From the NCBI GenBank assembly GCA_017551505.1, contig JAFZLL010000038.1:1-33442 (forward strand): DNA of 33,442 nt, in the 5' to 3' direction. Position numbers and translations under genes: made by a program. This DNA comes from Eubacteriaceae bacterium (lineage in GTDB: Bacteria > Bacillota > Clostridia > Eubacteriales > Anaerofustaceae). The notes beneath the pieces are model-generated. The model ran no database searches and had not been told where the DNA came from. It saw nothing but the letters and a program-made list of their open reading frames with translations. Below are positions 16,036 to 24,246 of this stretch, in pieces; the stretch's first letter is position 1; every line of letters begins with the position of its first letter.

Positions 16036-17105
16036 TTGTTCTCCTCCTTAAGCATCCTTTCGATTCTGCCCTTGATCTCGGGCGGCATGTCGTGCGTCGG
16101 CGCCCTGTCATCAAGCAGCCATGTGGCAGCGTAGTGAGTATCGCTCATCTTGAACATCGGAGGGTCTATCCTTGTGTCGATGTTCAGTGCATACTTGTTT
16201 CTCGGAGCAAAAGCGTCTCCCTTTATCTCGTTTTTGAGCGTCGGGGGAGATCCGGGGATCGTGTAAAGCCTGTCGTCGCGCGTATCCAGATCGGGCATTG
16301 CGGAGAGCAGTCCCCAGGTGTACGGATGGCGCGGCTCGTAGAATATCTCGTCTACCGTGCCCTTTTCCACCAGTTTGCCGGCGTACATGACGTCGACATA
16401 ATCAGCCACCTTCGCGACGACGCCCAGGTCATGGGTTATGTAGATGACGGATATGTTCTTCTTGACCTGAATATCCTTGATAAGCTCCAGTATCCTTGCC
16501 TGAATCGTGACGTCCAGAGCTGTGGTAGGTTCGTCGCAGATGAGCAGGTCCGGGTCGCACGCCATTGCGATGGCGATAACGACTCTCTGCCTCATGCCTC
16601 CGGAAAGCTGGTGCGGGTAGTTCTTCATGCGCTTTTCCGGATCGGTGATGCCGACCAGCTCCAGCAGTTCAAGAGCTTTAGCCTCAGCCTCGGCTTTGGG
16701 AGTCTTATAGTGCCAGATCATGGATTCCGTGATCTGCTTTCCGATAGTCATCGTCGGATCCAGCGAGGTCATGGGATCCTGGAAGACCATGGCTATATGC
16801 TTTCCGTTGATATCCCTCCTGATCTCATTCTTTGACATCTTGAGGATATCTACCGTTTTGCTTTCGCCTCCGTTGTCATTATAGGTGAACTTTACGGTTC
16901 CGCTGTTGACGATCGAGTTGGAAGCAAGGATGCCCATCATGGCCTTGGCGGTAACGGATTTTCCGCTTCCGGATTCACCGACGATAGCGACCGTCTCACC
17001 GCGATAGAGGTCCATATCGACCCCGCGGATGGCGTTGACTATACCTGTCGTGGTTTTGAAAGAGATCGAAAGATCTCTGACTTCCATTATTTTTTCTCTT
17101 GCCAT
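16032..17105 (-). CDS. oppD: Oligopeptide ABC transporter ATP-binding protein OppD
   Basis: The second ATPase of the importer. Walker A is GESGSGKSV, the Q-loop is in [12 protein letters not shown], the signature is [15 protein letters not shown], Walker B is [14 protein letters not shown] and the switch His is in YITHDLGVV. The reading frame is open further upstream to 17165, but the ATG at 17105 ([13 protein letters not shown]) is preceded by AGGAGG at the right distance and starts 10 bases after the oppC stop. The protein is 357 residues. The C-terminal oligopeptide-transporter extension with GSPPTLKN is present. Confidence 0.95.
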   Translation of the reverse strand: MAREKIMEVRDLSISFKTTTGIVNAIRGVDMDLYRGETVAIVGESGSGKSVTAKAMMGILASNSIVNSGTVKFTYNDNGGESKTVDILKMSKNEIRRDINGKHIAMVFQDPMTSLDPTMTIGKQITESMIWHYKTPKAEAEAKALELLELVGITDPEKRMKNYPHQLSGGMRQRVVIAIAMACDPDLLICDEPTTALDVTIQARILELIKDIQVKKNISVIYITHDLGVVAKVADYVDVMYAGKLVEKGTVDEIFYEPRHPYTWGLLSAMPDLDTRDDRLYTIPGSPPTLKNEIKGDAFAPRNKYALNIDTRIDPPMFKMSDTHYAATWLLDDRAPTHDMPPEIKGRIERMLKEENK

Positions 17106-17115
17106 ATCGTCCTCC

Positions 17116-18192
17116 TTACATCTGCGCCATCTTCGGATCGAGGGCGTCTCTGAGTCCGTCAGCAACCATGTTGCAGCAGAGCATCAGGAGAGCCAGCACG
17201 ATAAGAGGCGGAAGTATCTGGTAGGGATGCGTCGTGAAGGAGTTGTAGCCGGAGCTTATGAGGGAGCCGAGGCTGGCCTGCGGAGCAGGTATGCCGAGAC
17301 CCACGAAAGACAGGAAAGCTTCGGTGAATATCGCGTTGGGAATCGAAAACATCGTATTGGTGATGATCTGTCCGATTATATTGGGCAGCACTTCAGAGAA
17401 GATGATATGCCAGCTGCCTGCGCCGAAGGTACGGGAAGCAAGCACGAATTCCTGTTCCTTGAGCTTGAGCATCTGAGCCCTTGCGATCCTGCTCATGCCT
17501 ACCCATCCTGAGACCATCAATGCGAGTATTATCGTAAACAGCCCCGGTTTGAACACCAGCATCAGCAAAGTCACGATGACCAGAGTCGGAATGGAGTTGA
17601 CCACCTCAAGCACTCTCTGCATGATGTTGTCCACCCATCCGCCGAAATACCCTGCGATAAGCCCGTAGCTCATTCCGATGGCCATATCTATGAGCACGGC
17701 GGAAACTGCGATAATCAAGCTGATGCGCGTGCCCATCCAAGTCCTCGTCCAGATATCGCGGCCGAGGTTATCGGTGCCGAACCAGTAGTACACATCGGCA
17801 GCGCCTTCCGTGGTCTTATACTTATTGATCACTCTGGAAGATCCGCCTCCGGGAGAACGCATCACCTCAGACCCATCGAAGACACCTATCTTCTCCAGTC
17901 CAGGTACCCTTGGAGCAAAATCCTGGAATTCTATCTTCTGCTGATCGAAGGTATATCCGCTTACCATAGGTCCGATCACAGCCATGATCGTAATGAACAC
18001 CAGCAGGATAAACCCTATGACTGCGCCTTTATTCTTCTTGAAGCGGATGAATACATCCTTCCAGTAATCCTGGCTGGCAAAGTTTGAGTCGATATGCTCT
18101 TCCGGCTTGTTGCCGATGAATTCAAAGTCATTCGGAAGAAATTCGATCGAATCCATATCAAAGTTGTCGCTAGCTATCTGATACTTATTCAC
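17116..18192 (-). CDS. oppC: Oligopeptide ABC transporter permease OppC
   Basis: An inner membrane permease of 358 residues. It has a long cytoplasmic N-terminus (about 75 residues), one membrane segment (GAVIGFILLVFITIMAVIG), a large extracytoplasmic loop and then the five-helix BPD_transp_1 core. The EAA-type coupling loop that docks on the ATPases is around EAFLSFVGLGIPAPQASLG. GTDNLGRDIWTR is a hallmark of the OppC/DppC group. Its start overlaps the end of oppB by 8 bases. Confidence 0.94.
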   Translation of the reverse strand: MNKYQIASDNFDMDSIEFLPNDFEFIGNKPEEHIDSNFASQDYWKDVFIRFKKNKGAVIGFILLVFITIMAVIGPMVSGYTFDQQKIEFQDFAPRVPGLEKIGVFDGSEVMRSPGGGSSRVINKYKTTEGAADVYYWFGTDNLGRDIWTRTWMGTRISLIIAVSAVLIDMAIGMSYGLIAGYFGGWVDNIMQRVLEVVNSIPTLVIVTLLMLVFKPGLFTIILALMVSGWVGMSRIARAQMLKLKEQEFVLASRTFGAGSWHIIFSEVLPNIIGQIITNTMFSIPNAIFTEAFLSFVGLGIPAPQASLGSLISSGYNSFTTHPYQILPPLIVLALLMLCCNMVADGLRDALDPKMAQM

Positions 18193-19126
18193 CTGAATCC
18201 TCCTTTGCGAGCCTGATGCGCGGATCGATGACTCCGTAAAGCAGATCCACGACGAGCATGATGATAATGTACATGACGCTGTATATATAGGTCATGGCGA
18301 TAGTGACGTTGTAGTCATTCGCCTGGATAGCCGCTGTCATGAGCGCTCCCATGCCCGGGATGGAGAATATCTTCTCCACGACAAGCGAGCCTGTCATGAG
18401 CCCGACGACCAGAGGTCCGAGGACCGTGACTATGGGAATGAGGGCATTGCGCAGCGCATGTCTGAAGATCAGCGCCGGGCCGGATATGCCCTTGCTCTCC
18501 ACCAGGAGCATGTAATCGCTGTCCAGCACTTCCAGCATCTCAGTCCTCGTGAAACGGGCGATCGACGCGATGGTGAACATGCTGAGAGCGAAGGTCGGAA
18601 GCAGGCTGGAACGGAAAGGTTCGGTCTTGGTATAAAGCAGCGGGAACCAGCCCAGCCGGTATGCAAATGTGTAGAGCATCAGCAGGGCAAACACATAGCT
18701 CGGTACTGACACACCCAATACCGAGATGACTGTCGTCAGGTTGTCCCAGAAAGTATTGTGCTTTAAAGCTGCTATTATACCGAGCAGCAGCCCGATGACC
18801 GCGCCGACGGAGACCGCCTGCAGGCCGATCCTCATGCTCGTCGGTACTCTTGTCTTAAGCATCAGGTTTATCGATATGTTCTTGTTGATTACGTAGGAGA
18901 TGCCGAAATCAAATTTGGCGACATTCTTTACGTACTTGAAAAACTGCACGTATAACGGCTGGTTTAGTCCGTATTTCTCGTTCAGTTTTTCTATCAGCTC
19001 ACGTGAGAGCTTTTCATCGTTAAAGGGGGATCCGGGCATAAACTGCATCATGGCGAACAGCACAAATATGATAACGAGGATCGTTACGAAAGCTGTTCCC
19101 AGTCGTTCAGCTATGTATTTCTTCAT
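18185..19126 (-). CDS. oppB: Oligopeptide ABC transporter permease OppB
   Basis: The partner permease, 313 residues with six predicted membrane segments. The first is AFVTILVIIFVLFAMMQFMPG followed by the PGSPF motif common to OppB/DppB; this one is given in part (FVLFAMMQFMPGSPF). The C-terminal half contains EKIFSIPGMGAL, the EAA-like coupling region. AAAGGAGGGG lies upstream of the ATG. It is separated from oppA by 160 bases that contain a strong stem-loop. Confidence 0.94.
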   Translation of the reverse strand: MKKYIAERLGTAFVTILVIIFVLFAMMQFMPGSPFNDEKLSRELIEKLNEKYGLNQPLYVQFFKYVKNVAKFDFGISYVINKNISINLMLKTRVPTSMRIGLQAVSVGAVIGLLLGIIAALKHNTFWDNLTTVISVLGVSVPSYVFALLMLYTFAYRLGWFPLLYTKTEPFRSSLLPTFALSMFTIASIARFTRTEMLEVLDSDYMLLVESKGISGPALIFRHALRNALIPIVTVLGPLVVGLMTGSLVVEKIFSIPGMGALMTAAIQANDYNVTIAMTYIYSVMYIIIMLVVDLLYGVIDPRIRLAKEDSGE

Positions 19127-19205
19127 GGTTCGTTCCCCTCCTTTTCAATTAATGTTTATATATTGCAAATGTGTGTTTTGAATTCAAATTCGTAATCTTT
19201 ATAAA

Positions 19206-19243
19206 CGAGTGCAGCAAAGATATCATCTATCCTGCTGCACTCG
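19206..19243 (-). terminator. Intercistronic stem-loop between oppA and oppB
   Basis: CGAGTGCAGCA (19206-19216 on +) pairs perfectly over 11 bp with TGCTGCACTCG (19233-19243), with a 16-base loop. On the transcribed strand it is followed only by TTTAT, so it is likely a partial terminator or an RNA-stabilising element that keeps oppA mRNA more abundant than the downstream genes. Confidence 0.7.
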
Positions 19244-19286
19244 CTCAACGCTTTAATTCATTTTTCGCTTTTCAGGCGATACTGTC

Positions 19287-21002
19287 TTATTTCTCTATAT
19301 AAGCGTTTCTGTAAACAGTCGGCATGCCGATGGCATGGAACTCGATCCCCTTGACGTTAGCCTTGATCAGGGATGCGTCGTTCTTCTGATATACGGGAAG
19401 GATGACGGCATTCTCCATGATGATCTTCTCGCATTCCATCATGGTGTCCCATCTTTCCTGGATAGAGAGCGAACCGTCTTTGCAGGCTGCGACCTTCTTA
19501 TCGTATTCTGCTGAGAGTTCCGGAGCGACAACGTTCCATCCGCCGCCCAGAACCTTGGTGCCGTCGTCATAGACCTGGGCATTGAAGGAAGACCACAGGT
19601 CGGTATATGTCATGGGATCGGCGTAGTCAGGACCCCAGCGGGTAAGACCGATCTCAAAGTTACCGGCGTTCATATCGGCAAGTCTGGCCTTCTTGGTCTC
19701 GACTTTCAGGTGGACTTTGACATGACCCTGGAAGGTTTCGTTGAACTGACCCTGGATGAATGCAGCAACGTCCTGAGCCTGCTGGTTGTCTTCGACGACC
19801 AATTCGAAATCGAAATCGGTGACGCCGAGTTCCGCAGCGGCAGCTTCGTAGAGCTTATATGCTTCTTCCTTATTGTAGAGGCAGTCGGCGTATACGGTCT
19901 TGGCATCTACATATTCACGGACGTCTCTTCCGTCAGGAGCAGAGGCAAGTCCCTTCGGGTAGACGTAGTCGGCGGCGATGGAGCCGTCCTTAACGACGTT
20001 GTTCGCAACAGCTTCTCTGTCGTAAGCTCTCATCAGAGCCTTTCTGAGGTTAAGGTTTCTGAGATATCCAGTGTTCGGGTTGGTTCCCTTGAATGTATGC
20101 TCGTTGCCCATGTTGACTGAGAGGAACCAGAGGTATGATCCGTAGAGCACCTGGAATTCGGGATTGTCCTTGTATGTTTCTACAAGGCTTCCGTCGATGA
20201 CCGCATAGTCGAGTTCGTTGTTCTCGTATGCGAGGATCGCGGACTGAGCATCCTTGATGACATGGTAGCGGAGTCCGTCGAGCTTGACCTTGTCCGCATT
20301 ATAGTACGTCTCGTTCTTATCGAGAACGATGGTCTCTGTTGAGGGCTCATATTCCACGAGCTTGAAGGGGCCGCAGCCGATGAAGGTCTCGGGGCTGGTG
20401 CCGTAGTTCTCACCGCAGGAATCGATGAATTTCTGATTTCTGGGATAGAAAGAGTTGAAGCAGGTGAGCGAGAGCATGAACGGGCACGGATACTCCAGCG
20501 TTACTTCGAAAGTCTTCTCGTCGACGGCTCTGACTCCGAGCGCGGACTTGTCGGCTACGCCGTTGAATACGTCGTTGCTTCCCTTGATCTGCATGATGGA
20601 ATATCCCATATATGCATACTCGGAATTATACACGGGGTCAACTAGTGTCTGGAAAGCATCCACGAAGTCCTGAGCGGTCACGGGATCGCCGTTCGTCCAG
20701 AAAGCATCCTTGCGGATGTTGAACGTCCATGTCAGGTTGTCTTCCGAAACGCTCCATCCTTCAGCCATAAGACCTTCGGTATTACCGTCTTTATCAAGAC
20801 CGGTAAGGCCTTCGATCAGCTGAGACTGAACTCCGAAGGAGGTTCCGTCGGTGGCTTCCTGGGGATCCAGAGAAGTGACCTCGGTGTTGATGTGGATATC
20901 GATATAGTTATCTACCGCTCCACCCTTCTTACCGCAGGCGCTGAAACTCACGATCATCAAAGAGGCGAGCAGAACAGCGGCCAGTTTCTTTGCGATTTTC
21001 AT
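19287..21002 (-). CDS. oppA: Oligopeptide-binding lipoprotein OppA
   Basis: The extracellular substrate-binding subunit that captures peptides for the importer. The 571 residues start with a lipoprotein signal: a lysine-rich start, hydrophobic stretch, and FSAC as lipobox with Cys23 as lipidation site. The rest is an SBP_bac_5 domain with TSLDPQEATD near the N-terminus, the family signature around TWTFNIRKDAFWTNGDPVTA (A-DF follows), and a C-terminal ARLADMNAGNFEIGLTRW region. It is first in the operon, with a good promoter, AGGAG before the ATG and a ~63-base leader. Confidence 0.95.
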   Translation of the reverse strand: MKIAKKLAAVLLASLMIVSFSACGKKGGAVDNYIDIHINTEVTSLDPQEATDGTSFGVQSQLIEGLTGLDKDGNTEGLMAEGWSVSEDNLTWTFNIRKDAFWTNGDPVTAQDFVDAFQTLVDPVYNSEYAYMGYSIMQIKGSNDVFNGVADKSALGVRAVDEKTFEVTLEYPCPFMLSLTCFNSFYPRNQKFIDSCGENYGTSPETFIGCGPFKLVEYEPSTETIVLDKNETYYNADKVKLDGLRYHVIKDAQSAILAYENNELDYAVIDGSLVETYKDNPEFQVLYGSYLWFLSVNMGNEHTFKGTNPNTGYLRNLNLRKALMRAYDREAVANNVVKDGSIAADYVYPKGLASAPDGRDVREYVDAKTVYADCLYNKEEAYKLYEAAAAELGVTDFDFELVVEDNQQAQDVAAFIQGQFNETFQGHVKVHLKVETKKARLADMNAGNFEIGLTRWGPDYADPMTYTDLWSSFNAQVYDDGTKVLGGGWNVVAPELSAEYDKKVAACKDGSLSIQERWDTMMECEKIIMENAVILPVYQKNDASLIKANVKGIEFHAIGMPTVYRNAYIEK

Positions 21003-21071
21003 TTTTTTCTCCTTTTATTTTTAGTTTTCACGGTATGTATTTCTATTCCATCCGGTAAAACTATTAAGCAA

Positions 21072-21100
21072 ATTATACAGGTCAGCCAATTATCAATCAA
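21072..21100 (-). promoter_or_regulatory. Sigma-A promoter of the opp operon
   Basis: On the minus strand -35 TTGATT (21100-21095), 17-base spacer, -10 TATAAT (21077-21072). Expected transcription start is near 21065. Confidence 0.8.
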
Positions 21101-21252
21101 GTCTTACGGGCAGGAAATAATAATTTTCTAAACCGATTCTGCCGAAACGGTTAATTTATATACTGTATTTTCACAACTCAGCCCTTAAAATACCCATAAT
21201 GCACCGTGTTCAGGCATGAGGGCTTTCACATGTTGTGCGAACAATGTGTGTT

Positions 21253-22023
21253 TCAAAATCTCAGAGAGAGGCAGGAAAGTCCCCCGTCGATCTTGCGGAA
21301 TTCAGAGGTATCGGCGGCAACGGTCTCATAGCCTGCTTTCTCTAGGGCTTCCCTTGTCATGGGGAAGCCTTCAGGCACGATGACCTTCCCGTTGATCCAA
21401 AGGGAATTGGTGGCATAGGCCTCTTCTTCGCTGACGACGATCTTCCTGTAATCCTTAAATTCAGGCCTGTCTATGAACTCACCGCACAGCAGCATCGTAT
21501 CATTTTCCATATAATCGGCGCCTGTCTTCAGATGGAGCACCAGTTTCAAGGGCACTGCTACAGTCTTATACCCGAAAGCAGCCATGATCGAAGCAAACTG
21601 AGCTATGCCTTCATCGTTCGTTCTTGCGCTCTGTCCGACAAAGAAGGTGTCCCCCGCCTTCATCACGTCCCCGCCTTCAAAAGTACCCGGCGCTTTGATA
21701 TGGAAGATCTGGTCCTGACTGTAAAACATGCTTATTGCAGGCAGTATCTCCTCTTTTTCACCGTTGCGGCTGCTTTCTTTCGGATTGGTTATGACTGCGC
21801 ATTCCTTGGTGACTACTGCAGGGTCTTCCACGAAACAGGAATCCGGGAAAGCCTCGTTAGCAGGAAGGACCGTAACATCCAGCCCAAGGGATTCCAGTGT
21901 CCTGATATAGGCTTTGTGCTGGTCAAGTGCTTTTTCGTAATCCGGAGTTCCCAGATAGGCAGAAGTGGTTATCCCCTTGACCATATTCCTGCATGGGGTT
22001 CTGACGATCGCTTTTGTAAACAT
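21253..22023 (-). CDS. Dimethylarginine dimethylaminohydrolase (DDAH) family protein
   Basis: A guanidino-group-modifying enzyme of the amidinotransferase/arginine deiminase superfamily. DDAH enzymes hydrolyse N-methylated arginines to citrulline; bacterial relatives may act on arginine or other guanidino compounds. The 256-residue length fits. Visible active-site candidates are FVED (64-67), Glu116 in GTFEGGDV, His164 in VLHLKTG and the nucleophile Cys251 in GGLSCLSLRF at the extreme C-terminus, where DDAH places it. NTMLL-like NDTMLLC is also typical. A GAGAGG ribosome binding site precedes the ATG. The gene has its own promoter and lies upstream of, and in the same direction as, the peptide transporter. 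Its physiological substrate cannot be read from sequence. Confidence 0.87.
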   Translation of the reverse strand: MFTKAIVRTPCRNMVKGITTSAYLGTPDYEKALDQHKAYIRTLESLGLDVTVLPANEAFPDSCFVEDPAVVTKECAVITNPKESSRNGEKEEILPAISMFYSQDQIFHIKAPGTFEGGDVMKAGDTFFVGQSARTNDEGIAQFASIMAAFGYKTVAVPLKLVLHLKTGADYMENDTMLLCGEFIDRPEFKDYRKIVVSEEEAYATNSLWINGKVIVPEGFPMTREALEKAGYETVAADTSEFRKIDGGLSCLSLRF

Positions 22024-22082
22024 GATATGCCTCTCTTTCTTTTTCTTTTTATCGATATGTGTTTTATCAGGATATTTTTATG

Positions 22083-22091
22083 ATTATAGCA
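22083..22091 (-). promoter_or_regulatory. Extended -10 promoter of the DDAH gene
   Basis: On the minus strand TGC-TATAAT, an extended -10 with a perfect hexamer (22088-22083). Transcription should start near 22076, about 53 bases before the ATG. No good -35 is present, which suits an extended -10 promoter. Confidence 0.7.
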
Positions 22092-22103
22092 CTGCGCGTG
22101 CTA
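22087..22103. promoter_or_regulatory. Operator-like inverted repeat over the DDAH -10 box
   Basis: TAGCAC (22087-22092), 5 bases, GTGCTA (22098-22103): a perfect 6-bp-arm palindrome that overlaps the start of the -10 hexamer and its TG extension. Its size and place are typical for a dimeric repressor site. The regulator is unknown and none is encoded nearby. Confidence 0.5.
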
Positions 22104-22194
22104 ATAGAATCGACTTCCGGCTCAATTATGGATCATTATTAATTGGTGCTCGGATATCTCAGTTAAGTATAAAGCCTAAAAGTTCATCACGGCA

Positions 22195-22223
22195 TTGCCA
22201 AAATCAAACATTTGTTCTATAAT
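22195..22223 (+). promoter_or_regulatory. Sigma-A promoter of the polymerase-yolD operon
   Basis: TTGCCA (22195-22200), 17-base spacer, TATAAT (22218-22223). Transcription should start near 22230. The spacer contains a LexA-like box. Confidence 0.85.
22205..22218. promoter_or_regulatory. LexA (SOS/DinR) box within the promoter spacer
   Basis: CAAACATTTGTTCT matches 11 of 14 positions of the Gram-positive LexA consensus CGAACRNRYGTTYG, with the core AAAC-N4-GTTC one mismatch from GAAC-N4-GTTC. It lies between the -35 and -10 boxes of a translesion polymerase gene, exactly where LexA repression would be expected. Confidence 0.75.
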
Positions 22224-22254
22224 GATACTAGGAAACTCGGAGGAAGGCAGTCCC

Positions 22255-23751
22255 GTGGAAAGGTCATATATCGCAATCGATCTGAAATCCTTTTACGCGT
22301 CCGTTGAATGCAACGAACGTGGGCTGGACCCGCTTACGACCAACCTTGTCGTTGCCGACAAGAGCCGTACGGACAAAACGATCTGCCTTGCGGTCTCCCC
22401 TTCCCTTAAATCCTTTGGAGTGTCAAGCCGCCCCCGGCTCTTCGAGGTGCTCCGAAAAGTAGACGAGATCAACGCTGAGAGGCGCATGAAAGCGCCGGGA
22501 CATATACTTGTCGGCGAGTCGAACGATCTCAACGAGCTGAAGTCACACCCTGAGACCGCGCTCTCATTCATTGTTGCCACACCGCGCATGGCATATTATA
22601 TAGAATACTCCACAATGGTCTACAGCGTATATCTCAAATACATCGCACCGGAAGACATCCATGTCTACTCGATCGATGAAGTGTTCATTGACGCCACAAA
22701 ATACCTCAGGACATACGGTATGTCAGCACATGAACTGGCCATGACGATGATCAGGGACGTATTGAAGGAAACAGGCATCACCGCTACAGCCGGCATCGGG
22801 ACGAATCTGTATCTCAGCAAGATCGCCATGGACATCGTAGCCAAGAAAATGCCTGCAGACAGGGACGGCGTGCGCATCGCGGAACTTGATGAGATGAGCT
22901 ACAGACGCGAGCTCTGGGATCACAGACCGTTAAGCTCATTCTGGCGCATCGGCAGAGGCATATCCTCCAGGCTCGAAGCGAAGGGCATCTTTACCATGGG
23001 CGATATAGCCCGAACTTCTCTTACAAAGCGGGGCGAGGACATGCTCTACAGCATGTTCGGGATCAACGCAGAGCTTTTGATCGATCACGCATGGGGATGG
23101 GAGCCCTGCAGGATGGAAGATATAAAGGCATACAGGCCCGAGAGCAGCAGCCTGAGCTCAGGGCAGGTCCTTTCCCGCCCGTACAGCTTCGAGAAAGCAA
23201 AGCTTGTGACAAGAGAGATGACAGACCAGCTGGTACTGGATCTTGCGTCGAAGAAACTGTGCACCGATCAGCTGGTGCTCACGATAGGCTATGAATCGCT
23301 GGAAAACCAGAACAAAGCAATGACTTACGATGGCGAGGTCAGCGACGACTGGTACGGCCGCACGATCCCGAAACACGCGCACGGCACCGCAAATCTAAGC
23401 GGTAAAACTTTTTCCACGAGACTGATAGAACAGGCAGTCATGGACCTTTACGACAGGATAGTTGACAGGGATCTTTATATAAGGCGCATCAACGTCACCG
23501 CCTGCCGTCTGACGGATGAGGAGACCATGAAAAAAGAGAAAAGCTGCGAACAGCTGTCCATGCTCTCGATGATCGATAATAAAGCGGAAGAAGCGGAAGA
23601 GAAAGAACTGGCAAAGGAACGCAGCCGTCAGGATGCCATTCTAAAGATAAAGCAGAAATACGGAAAGAACTCCATCCTGCGGGGCATGGACCTGGACGAG
23701 GACGCAACTGCCATCGCCCGCAACAGCCAGATCGGAGGGCACAAAGCGTGA
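22255..23751 (+). CDS. Y-family DNA polymerase (UmuC/UvrX-like)
   Basis: A translesion polymerase that copies past damaged bases. From the GTG at 22255 it has 498 residues. GGAGGAAGG lies 7 bases upstream of that GTG, whereas an earlier in-frame ATG at 22195 falls on the -35 box. Catalytic residues are Asp9 (IAIDLKSFYAS) and Asp141-Glu142 (VYSIDEVFID). TAGIGTNLYLSKIA is the conserved palm/fingers motif, and a little-finger domain follows. EQLSMLSM near residue 445 could be a sliding-clamp binding motif. The C-terminal SILRGMDLDEDAT...NSQIGGHKA resembles the tail of the B. subtilis YqjW (UvrX) and YozK group rather than DinB/Pol IV. It is coupled (GTGA overlap) to a YolD-like gene, as in Bacillus, and has a LexA box in its promoter. 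Confidence 0.93.
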   Translation: MERSYIAIDLKSFYASVECNERGLDPLTTNLVVADKSRTDKTICLAVSPSLKSFGVSSRPRLFEVLRKVDEINAERRMKAPGHILVGESNDLNELKSHPETALSFIVATPRMAYYIEYSTMVYSVYLKYIAPEDIHVYSIDEVFIDATKYLRTYGMSAHELAMTMIRDVLKETGITATAGIGTNLYLSKIAMDIVAKKMPADRDGVRIAELDEMSYRRELWDHRPLSSFWRIGRGISSRLEAKGIFTMGDIARTSLTKRGEDMLYSMFGINAELLIDHAWGWEPCRMEDIKAYRPESSSLSSGQVLSRPYSFEKAKLVTREMTDQLVLDLASKKLCTDQLVLTIGYESLENQNKAMTYDGEVSDDWYGRTIPKHAHGTANLSGKTFSTRLIEQAVMDLYDRIVDRDLYIRRINVTACRLTDEETMKKEKSCEQLSMLSMIDNKAEEAEEKELAKERSRQDAILKIKQKYGKNSILRGMDLDEDATAIARNSQIGGHKA

Positions 23752-24167
23752 AAAACAAAAGGGACGATTATTCAGATATCATAGATCTGCCTCATCATCA
23801 GTCAAAAACCAGGAAGCATATGTCTCTGCATGACAGAGCTGCGCAGTTCGCACCGTTCGCGGCGCTTACAGGGTACAGTGAAGCGATCAGGGAGACCGGA
23901 AGACTGACAGACGAAGCCCCTGATATGAGCGATCAGGCGAAAGCCGAACTTGATGAAAAACTTGAGATGCTTCGCTTCCTGCTTCCTCAACTGCCTGAAA
24001 TCACCATGACATTCTTTACCGAAGATGAACGGAAAAGCGGCGGAAGATATGAAAAGATCACAGGAAAGGTCAAACGCATCGATGAGGCTTCCCGAAGGAT
24101 AATAATGGAGCTGGGAGAACAGATAGAGATCGACAGGTTGACGGGATTGGAATTCGAAAATAGCTGA
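23748..24167 (+). CDS. YolD-like family protein
   Basis: A 139-residue cytoplasmic protein of the YolD-like family, which is repeatedly found beside UmuC-like Y-family polymerases in Bacillota; it may play a UmuD-like accessory role, though that is not proven. Family features are SLHDRAAQFAPFAALTGYSEAI near the N-terminus (in part: RAAQFAPFAALTGY), and a C-terminal beta-rich segment with ITGKVKRIDEASRRIIM. The GTG start overlaps the polymerase stop (GTGA) and has GGAGGG upstream, so the two proteins are made together. Confidence 0.9.
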   Translation: MKNKRDDYSDIIDLPHHQSKTRKHMSLHDRAAQFAPFAALTGYSEAIRETGRLTDEAPDMSDQAKAELDEKLEMLRFLLPQLPEITMTFFTEDERKSGGRYEKITGKVKRIDEASRRIIMELGEQIEIDRLTGLEFENS

Positions 24168-24208
24168 ACATATACAGATGACGAAGACCATGAATAACAG
24201 AGAAATCC

Positions 24209-24217
24209 TGCTATACT
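24209..24217 (+). promoter_or_regulatory. Extended -10 promoter before the CDF transporter
   Basis: TGC-TATACT is an extended -10 with one hexamer mismatch. Transcription would start near 24224, about 23 bases before the ATG. No good -35 is visible. Confidence 0.45.
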
Positions 24218-24246
24218 GAAGATGAAAAAAAGAGGACGGACAGATC

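Noticed and set aside
22195-22254. Upstream ATG start for the Y-family polymerase
   Set aside because: It coincides with the -35 box, the extra 20 residues are not family-like, and GTG 22255 has GGAGG at the right distance.
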